Assembly (NCBI GenBank): GCA_914767885.1
Contig: CAJZBQ010000038.1
Coordinates: forward strand, 558,001 to 622,000
Reading direction: 5' to 3'
Length of the DNA: 64,000 nt
Source: Blepharisma stoltei
Taxonomy: Eukaryota > Ciliophora > Heterotrichea > Heterotrichida > Blepharismidae
How positions within the stretch are numbered: the first letter of the stretch is position 1; every line of letters starts with the position of its first letter. The notes beneath the pieces are model-generated. The model was not told where the DNA came from. It made no database searches and saw only the letters and a program-made list of their open reading frames with translations. The translations under genes were made by a program, and so were the position numbers. Of this stretch, positions 22,605 to 32,400 are shown in pieces.

Positions 22605-25479
22605 ATGCCTTGGCTTCCAAGCAGAAAGAAATCCTTGATTTTTCTTTTGGGTTTCTTAATGATAATATCCTTTTTCTGGGCCTTAGTCATATATACAGAA
22701 GAAAGTAGCCTACTTCTCCTTTGCTAATTACAATATATAAGGCAATATCTTTTTTTTGGTAAATCGATTCCATTTTTTATTACATTATAATAAGTTTTAA
22801 GAAAATACTTATCTAATTATTAATCTATTTAACAAGCCGCTTTGAAAATTAGACAATAATATTATTTTAATTTAAATTTAATTAGTAAATTAACATTTTA
22901 AAAATAAAAAAATAGTAGCTCACATAGGAAGGGGTATCTAGAAGACCAAAAAAATGATGATGCTAAAGTAATAATCGGAAATTCAAACAGTCGAGTTAAA
23001 CCTTCTAATGTCAATTCAAAATCTCATCCTAGTGCTAAAAATCAAGACACCGACTCATTTAATACAAATGCAATAAAGCCACTAATATCGTCACCCGAAG
23101 TAAATATTTTTGATGAAGGCATAAAATGCTTTCCTCATCTCTCAGGGTACCAAAAATTCCAAAGTGACTATCGCTATAAGTATCACAATCGCCAATTAGC
23201 CTGCAATTATGACCCTTTAAAAGTTTTTGACATAAAAAATAACACCCTGATAATGAACTGTAGCAATGCAGGCCCTGCTCAATATTCTTTAGGGAATAAT
23301 CCAAATTTTGAGATTCTTGGGAATGTAAAATATAATCCTGATTGGAGACCTTATTTTACAGACCCAATTGACCTTGATAAGCATGAATATGGGTTTGTAA
23401 AGTGTGGAAATACGAAAAAACAGGGATGACTACATAATAAATACTCATGAGAAGTATCTGATAGAGTGAAGGAAAGAACAGAAAATATTACTAAAGAATT
23501 AAATTTAACAGAAACACAAAAGCCTTTAACAGTGCTTGTCTTAATGGTAGATGCAGTATCAAGGCAGCATTTTTTTAGAAGTATGGGAAGCACGGTAGAG
23601 TTTATAAGAGAAAATATCATAAATGGAACGTATTCGGATACTTATAATGTTTATGATTTTTATAATGGAAATTCTCATGGAGAAAACACTTTACCAAATT
23701 TAGTTCCTTTGCTATTTGGGCATTCTTATTTTGACCATTTATTACAAACTCGCTATCTTTCATTAAAAAGTGCTGACAGTACAAATAAATTTTTAAAAAT
23801 CCAAGAAAAAATTATCTGAAAAGATTTTGAAAAAAATGGATTTGTTACCATGTTCGGATGAGAAACTAGATGGGACTACTTCGCTGAAATCGGTGGAAGA
23901 AAAATCCTATGCGACCACGTAGCTGCTAGCTTTTGGCGTGGGGCTTTAGAAGTTTCAGGATTTACAGATTTTAGTGAAAAACAAAGATGCATAGGAAATC
24001 ACCATTCTCATGAATTTTTATTTAATTACACAAAAGAATTTTTGGAAAATTATGAAGGACATAACAAATTTGGATATGCTCATTTTTCGTCTGGGCATGA
24101 AATCACTGGATCTGTGCTTGAAGCTATGGATGCTGATTTAGCTGAATTTTTAGAAAAAACTATGAGGATTCATAACGAAAAAAATGAAGACTTAGCGATT
24201 TTACTTTTATCAGACCATGGACTTCATATGGGACCATGGGATAGATATGAAGAAGGATTAATCGAAAATTTGTCTCCATTTACGATTTTTATTGCTAATA
24301 AACAGCTTCTATCAAAAATCAATGAAAATTCGCATGAAATTCTTTTACATAACACACAAAGGCTAGTAGGAAAATACGATGTGTATCTTACATTAAAGCA
24401 TTTATCAACAGTGCCATACGGAAATGCAATGCTAAATTATAAGGATTGGAAAAATGAAATTAATTTGACATCTGTGGTTTCTTTATTCCATGAAGAAATA
24501 TTACCATTTTATGCTAAATAAGGCTATTTTTTTGATAAAAAATAAATAATTATTATCAGAAGTTGCATTATAAGTGGGTATACCAGATAACCGTACATGT
24601 GAAGATATAGGAATTCCACTATACTGATGCAATTGTTTAAAGTACGAAAAAATTAATATAAATGACGAAAGCTCACTAGCTCACCATATAGCTATTGAAG
24701 CAGTTGGGGCTATTAATAGGAAAAATATTAAAGATAAATCACAAGAAGTATGCATGGAAATTAAGCTTGAAAAAGTTATAAAAATTGAAGAAGAGCTTAA
24801 GGAAAGCCAAAAATACTCAGGAAATATGTATAAAGTATCATTTTCAATCAGAGAAAGATCCGGGGTGGTCTTTACTGCCTTCGCATATGTAGCTAAAACC
24901 TTTAAATACAGCAAAGAAGAAAAAGAAAATGAAATTTACCCGATTTCCCAGTTCGAAAGTTTCAGAGTCCAAATCCAAAAAATTGTCCGGGCTGATAATA
25001 AAGATGATTTTTGCTGTGAAGTGGCTGAAGTAATAGGGGCTAAATGCTCCTTTTGCATTTGCACACATCCAAAAGACTATCAAATCGCCAAAGTTATGCC
25101 TGCCAAAAAAAAGTCAACTTTAGAAAAATTAAAAAAATCTTTGTTTATTGCTGTAGGGAATGTCGATAAATCCTGTAATGAGACTTGTGCATATTTTAAT
25201 AAAAAATGCGAAAAATGGGGATTATCGTTAGTAAATAGGCTGGAAATTCTTAAAGAGCCTTGGAGGGTCCAGTCAAGCTCAAATATATATAAAGATAAAG
25301 GCTTTATGGATTTCAAGAATTCAAAGGTAGATAAAACAAAAGAAGGAAAATTTCCTGGGCTTTTATTTGAAGATAATAAGTATACTTTTATCCAAGCAGA
25401 CTGAGATAAGCTGAGCTGTGATGCAAAAAATGACAAATATATGCCAATATGTCCTTGCACTTATTATCATTATAATTAA
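22605..25479 (+). CDS. DUF229-family protein B (854 or 860 aa after removal of two IESs)
   Basis: Paralogue of gene A throughout. An N-terminal signal anchor (IFLLGFLMIISFFWALVIY) is followed by the first IES, then Asn-rich lumenal spacer, CFPHLSGYQKF, VLMVDAVSRQHFFRSM, NGNSHGENTLPNLVPLLFG, RCIGNHHSHEFL, SSGHEITGSVLEAMD, LLLSDHGLHMGPWDRYEEG, HNTQRLVGKYD, the second IES, then IPDNRTCEDIGIPLYWCNC and a Cys-rich C-terminal module ending ICPCTYYHYN. The region from IPDNRTCED to the end is about as long as in A and longer than in C-H. The last codon lies 25 bp from the stop of the convergent importin gene, so 3' regions must be very short or overlap. Likely membrane-anchored and lumenal or extracellular; catalytic activity unproven. 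Confidence 0.85.
22711..22938. other. IES, 228 bp (or 210 bp at 22706-22915)
   Basis: Two TA pairs both restore the frame: 22711/22939 (EESSLEDQKNDD; ends resembling family 1, with GCTCACATAGGAAGGGG at the right) or 22706/22916, which lie in a GTAGC direct repeat. Gene A cannot decide because this spacer is not conserved. The first choice gives 854 aa, nearly the length of A. Confidence 0.7.
24499..24580. other. IES, 82 bp, TA-bounded
   Basis: TA at 24499 and 24581. Excision gives VVSLFHEEIPDNRTCEDIG, matching VVSLLYEKIPDNRTCEDIG of gene A. Confidence 0.9.
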
Positions 25480-25504
25480 AATATTAATTTTATTAAAATC
25501 ACCA

Positions 25505-27358
25505 TTAAGAAAATTCAAAAATTTGTGGGGTCGATTGAATTTCTAAATTTTCATCTTCAAAGCCAAAAAAGTCTTTAAAAATGTTTATTACATATTGGTA
25601 TACTTCAGGCGTCATAAATTGTTGTGCATGCTCCATAGCGTCTAAACATTTGGTTTGGTCTAGTAAAATACACATTTTGTTGTCTTTTGACCTTGTATTT
25701 TCTGCTATTTCTTCGCCACATATTAAAGCTCTTTTTACAAATTTTAATAAATTCATAACAATTTTAGGTTCAACTGATTTAATTCCTTCACTAATATAAA
25801 GAAAATAATCATTATTACAAATTGCTAGAATCTGCTCAGTATTTGCGACTTGTGAAATATTCCGAAACGAATAGCTAGCTTCAAGCCGAGTTAAAATATC
25901 AGGGTCGATTAATCCAGAGGCCACTTTTTCAAAAATTTTATGATTAATTATCTGAAAAATGCATTTTTTGTCACATAATAAATTGCTTATTATTTTTTGG
26001 ACTAATCTTCGGGCATTTTGGTTTGTATTTGCTATTATCTTTATTAATAAATCCAATACCCCAAGTTTCAATAATTCTTCATTTTTATCCAAAAAAGAAA
26101 TGCTTGCAATAAGTTTTAAAATCTCAAATTTTATGTCTGGGTTATCTATTTCAAATTTTTCTATACAATTTTTTATAATTTTTTCGTCAAGTGCTGTATT
26201 TAAATATTTAGGATTCTGATTGTCAATTAAAAATCTTAATGCTGAAAATATATCATATATAATTTCTATATCATTTGAATTTCCTAACAAATTAATCATT
26301 TCTCATAAAATATTCAAAGCTTCTATTGGAATTTCTGAGTGGGTTCTGCATAGGTTGCTAATACAAAAAGCAATTGTTTTTGCTATATTTGTGTTTTTAT
26401 TGATATTTATTGTTTGTAATAGCCTATGTAATAAACTGTGGAATGAATAATTTATGCTGATTTCATGTCTGTATTTTTCGTTGTCTCCACATATATTTGC
26501 TAAGGCGCATATAGAGTTTTCTGTTGTTAGAGGCTTATTTTCATTAATAGCACCAATAAGAGCGTCAATGACGGGTGTAGGTCCAATGATCATGTACTTT
26601 TAGTACTCTACATTTAATCGAAGAAAATTTGGTCGAAAAATTTTAGTACATGGCCTAAATTTAACGGTTTTTCTTGTCAAATGTCATATTCAAACGAATT
26701 GAACATAGGAAATGCCGCACTGTCAAAAATAAACGGTTATTTGACATGGAGCCTCAATGACTCCAAAATTCACGAGTTTCTCTGTAAGTGGATTTTTATA
26801 AATAAATATACACAAAATTCATGCAGCTTTACTTGTAATTTCATCAGGAAGGTCATTGTTTAATATATCACAAAGCATGTTTGCATAATCATCTCTATAC
26901 AGCTCTATTAAATCCAGCTTATTTTGTATTAAAATTTTTGCAAATTCTTTTAAGCAATCTTTAATTTTATCAATTTCTTTGTTTTCATATAAAAAGTTGT
27001 ATACCTTTTTCTATAAATTTTCCTATTATAATTTTTTTTTCTTACCAAATTAAGTATTGCACTGATAATCCTCATTAATTTAATTCAAAAAAGAATAAAT
27101 CAGTAAAAGCTTATTTTCAGCTGTTTGGCTTGAAAAATCTTTTATTAAAGAAAATTCCTCACTTACCTTTTCTATCATATTTAGGCGCAATCTTTCAAAT
27201 CTTTCAGTTCGCTTAGTCTTTCTTAATTTAACTGTATATTCTTCTGTTTTTCTTTGTAGATCTTTTGTATTAACTAACATGAAATTTTCTTTTCTAGACT
27301 CGAAGTAATTGTTTGTATTTATGACACTCATTTTTATTAATTTATTAAATGCTTTCAT
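25505..27358 (-). CDS. Importin-alpha (karyopherin alpha), 527 aa after removal of two inserts
   Basis: Nuclear import adaptor that binds classical nuclear localisation signals and importin-beta. The N-terminus has a basic importin-beta-binding segment (LQRKTEEYTVKLRKTKRTER). Armadillo repeats follow, recognisable by AAWILCIF, ALANICGD, AFCISNLCRT, ALRFLIDN and EASYSFRNIS, with conserved Trp encoded by TGA in at least two repeats. The inserts 27000-27080 and 26565-26753 are removed; the remaining 1584 bp is exactly 528 codons, close to the family's usual length. The start could be 27358 or the in-frame ATG at 27331. The stop nearly touches that of the convergent DUF229 gene B. Identification is confident from domain order and length. 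Confidence 0.9.
26565..26753 (-). mobile_element. hAT-like MITE in importin-alpha with 8-bp duplication, not TA-bounded
   Basis: On the coding strand GTCATTGA occurs on both sides of the insert (plus-strand TCAATGAC at 26565-26572 and 26754-26761). Removing 189 bp gives NFGVIDALIGAI, as expected in an armadillo repeat. The insert starts GGCTCCATGTCAAAT and ends TCATTGGACCTACACC; a second copy with the same ends lies at 27402-27593. An 8-bp duplication is typical of the hAT superfamily. The insert is in frame except for one TAA, so retention would truncate the protein. Confidence 0.8.
27000..27080. other. IES, 81 bp, TA-bounded
   Basis: TA at 27000 and 27081. Removal joins LLLIYSFLN to YNFLYENKEIDKIKD between the importin-beta-binding segment and the first armadillo repeat. 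The insert carries several in-frame TAA/TAG codons. Confidence 0.8.
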
Positions 27359-27903
27359 AATTTTCTAATTAGAGAAATTAAAAATCCTATATTATAAAAT
27401 TTGGCTCATGTCAAATGACTGTAGAATTTTGACAGTACGACGAAAATTTGTTCGAATCATTTTGATAGTGAGACATTTGACCCCAAAAAACCATTAAATT
27501 TCGGCCAAATGGGTACACTTTTTAAAAAATTTTCGACTAAAAGTATTTCGTTGAAATGCACACTATCAAAAAGGCACTATCATTGGACCTGCACCGTAAA
27601 AATTTAGCTTGTGGAAACATAAATTATTTTTAAATTAGAAATGAATTTTTATTAATATCCAAGCAATTCAACAATTTTACTTCATTTTAAAAATCCTAAT
27701 ATTATCAGTTGCATAAATTGCTTATTTGTGAGCCTATTTATTAAAATAATATCTTATAATCAATTTATGCAACTGAGCATAATATTTTCTACCTCATTCC
27801 ATTAAACCCATATTAATTCTTCTCAATTCCCACCATTTTATACCAAATTCGAACTGTAATCCTGGCCTTATTCTCTATTAATTTTTTGATATAATTACTT
27901 AAT
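27359..27903. other. Divergent intergenic region with a second hAT-like MITE
   Basis: Separates importin-alpha (minus) from the coiled-coil gene (plus). Apart from the MITE at 27402-27593 it is AT-rich without other features. Confidence 0.6.
27402..27593 (+). mobile_element. hAT-like MITE, second copy, about 192 bp
   Basis: Starts GGCTCATGTCAAATGAC and ends TCATTGGACCTGCACC, with the shared inner block ACCATTAAATTTCGGCCA. The same ends and block occur in the insert in importin-alpha. Flanks are ATAAAATTT and GTAAAAATTT, consistent with an 8-9 bp duplication that has drifted. Confidence 0.75.
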
Positions 27904-29050
27904 ATGGATTCTTGCTCCTCTGATGAAGAAAATTCTAAAATCGAATCTTGGGTCTCTATACGATTCTTGAAAGAAGCAGCCAATATTCAGTCAGTCTATC
28001 GTCAGCGTAGCCGAAGCTCTTCAATAGATTCAACTTCTCCAATCCCATCTGAAGAGCCTAGTATCACCGTTGAATGAAAGCCGAACGGATTTGTTAATCA
28101 AAGTATCTGCTTCAACGCAGTAAATCGAAATAAAACTATAGACACCCCAAAGCCAACTGAAGCTTCACCTGATTTTGAAGAATTACAATGCTTACTTCAG
28201 CATAAAGATGCAAAAATACAAAAAATTCGACAAAAATCCCAATGTTTATTACACTTTTTCACTATATTTGACAAATTTTAAACCTAAATAAATTTATTTT
28301 AAATTTACCTTAAAAAATATAGAAAAATCAAATAAAGATTTAATTGAAGCAAAACTACACTATAAACAAGCCAACCAAGAAATCGCCACTTTAAAGAAGA
28401 TGAATGAACTTATCAAAGAGCAAAACTCCAAACAATTAGAAGATTTGCAAGTCAGGCATGAAAGAAAACTCCAAAAAGTCAAGCAAGATGTAGATAACTA
28501 TTTAAGTGAATTATATGAAAAAGCTGCTGTGTATGTAACTGAAAAATTAAAAATTTCTCACAAAAGAGAAATAATGGGGTTAAAAGAACAATATGAGGAA
28601 AAAATTAACAGGATGAGGATGGAGTATGAAGCAGAAATAGACCAAAAGGACTATGAGTGTAGACAGCTTCTGGAACAGCTAGAAGAGCAGACTGAAGAGT
28701 TTACTGAAGAAAATTCTGAAAAATACATAAATTTAATTAAAAATCATGTGCAAAATGAAAGGGAGAAAAAAAAGAAGGGAAAGGATGGAAAAGTAGATGC
28801 AATGATGAGACAAGTGGAAGAACAGAAATTAATTATTGAGTCTCAGCAAAGGATTATTGATGATTTGAGCAGAGAATTGCAGGACTCCTTTAGGAGAAGA
28901 TCAAGAATTAGTGGGATGTCGAATAAGACTTGTCATGTAAAATCACAAAAGAGTTTTCAAGGGTTGCTTGATCAGCTTAGCTGCTTTTTGGATACTGCAG
29001 ACCCAAATACTTCGAGAGAGCTTGAAGATACTCTAATTCTCCTTATTTAA
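27904..29050 (+). CDS. Coiled-coil protein, 360 aa after removal of one IES
   Basis: Segments 27904-28246 and 28311-29050; 361 codons including the stop. The first 100 residues are Ser-rich and polar (RQRSRSSSIDSTSPIPSEEP, EWKP with Trp from TGA). From about residue 105 onward it is a long charged helix with heptad character (LEDLQVRHERKLQKVKQDVD ... MRQVEEQKLIIESQQRIIDD), then a basic Ser-rich patch. I see no catalytic motif. A structural or cytoskeletal role is plausible but not shown. Confidence 0.75.
28247..28310. other. IES, about 64 bp, TA-bounded
   Basis: Upstream and downstream frames differ by one. TA at 28247 and 28311 join KSQCL to KNIEKSNKDLIEAK. Nearby TTA and ATA codons allow neighbouring choices. 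Confidence 0.7.
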
Positions 29051-29499
29051 ATATATAAATTTTTTTATGAATGGGTATAAATAAATCATTTGAAATCTTT
29101 ATATGGTTTTTTAGATATATCTCATTAGGATCGATAGAAACAGTCCTACAGAGTGTTCTTATGCTAGTTTGCATAATAAGTAGAATAAAGGCTGGTCATT
29201 AGGAAAATTTTTATTTAAATTAGAATATTTATTATATAATTTTAATTTTTAGTAATTTTGTATTTATATATAAAAGGATTATAGAGAAAAAACCTATAGA
29301 TGAATAATTGCTAAATGAGGATTAAGAGGTTTTCAAAGCCGTCATGGAAGTTCAGAAAAATTAAGTTTTTAATTAGTGTAAATACTCTGTGATTATTCAT
29401 ACTAATTATTTCATTTAATCTCTAAGGCTAGCGCTTTAATATTAAACTAATTCCTATCATTACTACCTTAAAAATATAGATTAACCAATTATTTTATTT
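29051..29499. other. Convergent intergenic region
   Basis: About 450 bp of AT-rich DNA between two converging genes. Nothing recognised. Confidence 0.6.
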
Positions 29500-32400
29500 T
29501 TAAAACATCGATGCATAAGTCTGATATTTTTGGACTGAATCCAGCGAATACCTTTGGACTAACTCTTCTATTTGCCTTCTTCTCACATGGATTTGTTTTT
29601 CATAATTCGCATGCTTTATCCCCCTAATTTGCTGATTGGCATGGATCGCAGTTTGCCGAGCAGTCCTGAAAATACCGTCAATCGGTATTTTCCGGAATTT
29701 TTTTTTTCCTATTAAAAGAACGTAAAATTTTCAAAAAATCTTCGTTTTTCCGTGAAAATACCATATTGGAACAAAAATGTTTAAAAAAAAGTTCCTGAAA
29801 AAACCATATCATAAAATTTTACTGATTGAACCTCCTGAAAATACCATAAAGGTGAAAAAAATTCGATATCATGACAACATAGTTTTAAACAGAAAAACAG
29901 ACAAATAAATCTGGATTTAAAGAGCAAATAGTCTCTTGTTTGCTGAAGCGCAATAATAATTTCAAAACAAATAAAGGGATTATATGAATTCTAATCATTA
30001 TTGTTTAAATTCAATAAATTTTTTTTTCCCTCAAAATCGCATGAAAATACCGTCATAAAATTTTAAATTGTGACATGTGCGATTTTAATTGTATGTTCAA
30101 AATAAGTATTAATAAGAGCCATATACTATTTGAGCTAAGAAAACTATTACGGCAAGCAAAAAAATTCAAAAGATATAACAATAGAGTATATTTATATATA
30201 TATAAAATTATTTCAAAATTGTAGGAAAAAAACCAAAAATGTCTTTTTTTTTTGAAAAAATCGCATGAAAATACCAATAGTAAATTTTTAAAACGGTCCA
30301 AAATTCGCCTGAAAAACCGCTAATGGAAATTTTTTTTTCAAAAAGTCCATGAAAATACCAAATAGGAATTTATAATAAAATTCAATTAAATTTAGGTTCG
30401 ACAAATTTATCGAAATCATCTAAAGTCAAATTAAAGAAACTAAATTAAGTATAGTTGAAAACAATAGTTTAAAGTCGATTATATGAATAATATTACAGTA
30501 GCGTGTATCAATTTTTTCGACATAAATTAAGTAGAAAATTTTTAATTTTAGCTGTCTAGTGGAATAGAATTACGAAACAGTGAGAAGTAGTTTAAACTGC
30601 AAGAATCCCGAACAAAATTGGCCAAGCCGTTCTATTTATTATCTAATACCAGGATTTCCACATAATACGGGCAATACATAGGTTAAGGGCTGGTTTTAAC
30701 TCATATGCTGCTATACGCACATGAGGAAAACCTCGAGCAGCCTTCTGTGTGAAAATTTGGACGTTGCCGAATATGAGTGTCATGCTATTGAAGACTGTCT
30801 GATATATGAACTGGAAAGACAACAGCTAAGAGCAGAGCTAGCAAGGATAGATAGAAGCATGCTGAATTTCAGAATAACGGACAATCTTGTACAGCTATGA
30901 TTTTCAGAAGTTTTCTTTCTCTGCTTGACAGCTTTCATCCTCTAATAGTGAAGAAGAAAAAAACAATAAATACATGAAGTGAAGGAAAAAACTCAAATCT
31001 TTTAGATGAAACAGTTAAAATTCTATTTTGAGAAGCTCAAGGAGCAGGTTATAGATAATAGCAGTGAAGTCGATTAGTTTTTTACCATTAAGATAAAAAT
31101 AGACAAGTCTGTTAAAGCAATTTCTAATATTGAACTATCTAAACTTAATAATAAAATCTTTAAATTCATTAAAAAGATTAGAAGTTATTAAAATTAAGGA
31201 TTTCGATTAAAAGATAATAGACCTATCCTTTAAGAGCCATTAAAAATATAGGGTATGATCTTTAAGCTCTTTTTTATTTTTTGGTGGAATCAGTTTCTAT
31301 AAGCTCTGAGCCTCTTTATTCTGCTTTATAAATTTTCTATATTATATGTTATGAACCTTTCTGTGCCAAAGCTTTGATATGATAAAAGTTGAATGGAGAT
31401 ATTCAATTGTAGGGAGTTTATTATAGGTTGCTTATTCATCACTAAATATTTCAGTTGGATTTTTTTGAACTTATAATAAATCAATGCAAATTTATCCATC
31501 TTTTATCACTTCCAATATAATATAATTTGAAATCTTAAGTTCCTCTGTTATATAGACTAAATAGCAATTTTGGATCATCATTTATTGTCATTTATTGTCG
31601 TCAAATGATTTTCGTCTACTTAACTGTTAGATAAACTTCTCCAGCTTCATTATCTAAGCCAAGTTAGGTATCTGTAGCATATTCTTCAGTTATTTTTTCT
31701 TTAATTAAAGCTTTTTGAAAGCTTTATTACACACTCTCAAAAATTCTGCGTCTTATACTATGTTAATAAGAGGCTGCTCTCTAACGAAACAACGGAATAT
31801 CAGTTGTACGATTTTCTTTATTTTAAGCCTGAAATAGTAAAATATAGACCTTTTTCGTACTGAAAAGCTTATATTGCAATTTGTGCAACGAAGAAAAGGA
31901 TTTTCACCACACAAAAATACATAAATAATTCCATTGCATAATCACATATATTTGGCTTAAGGATTCCAAACTTCTCTGGCATCAAGCTATTGCATTTTCT
32001 TTTGATCTCAAAATTTCTATAAAAATTCCATAAAGGATGCATAAAACGCTCAGCCATTTATTATTATTATATAGATTCTATAAGCCCCCATAAAAAGCAT
32101 TAAATTAGTTAATATAAAAAGCATTAAGTAAATTATTTAAATGAGTTTTGATATCTAGGCATTTTGATATAACCGACTTCTCTATTTTTATCTTAATAGT
32201 AAAAACTAATCGATTCCACTACTATTGTCTATGGCCTTGAGGGTGGAAGCTGTTAAGTCAAAAAATAAATTGATTTAACATTATCGAATTTGCAATTCAG
32301 AATTAAATGCATTTATCATGCTTTTCTTAGGTTTGTATTAATTGACCTATGGGTAATTTACAAAAGCTACTTTCAAAGCAATGTTTTTTTGATTTGACCA

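Noticed and set aside
22706-22915. GTAGC-flanked 210-bp boundary for the first IES of DUF229 gene B
   Set aside because: In frame and possible, but the 228-bp alternative has MITE-like ends and gives a protein length nearly equal to gene A, so it is preferred.
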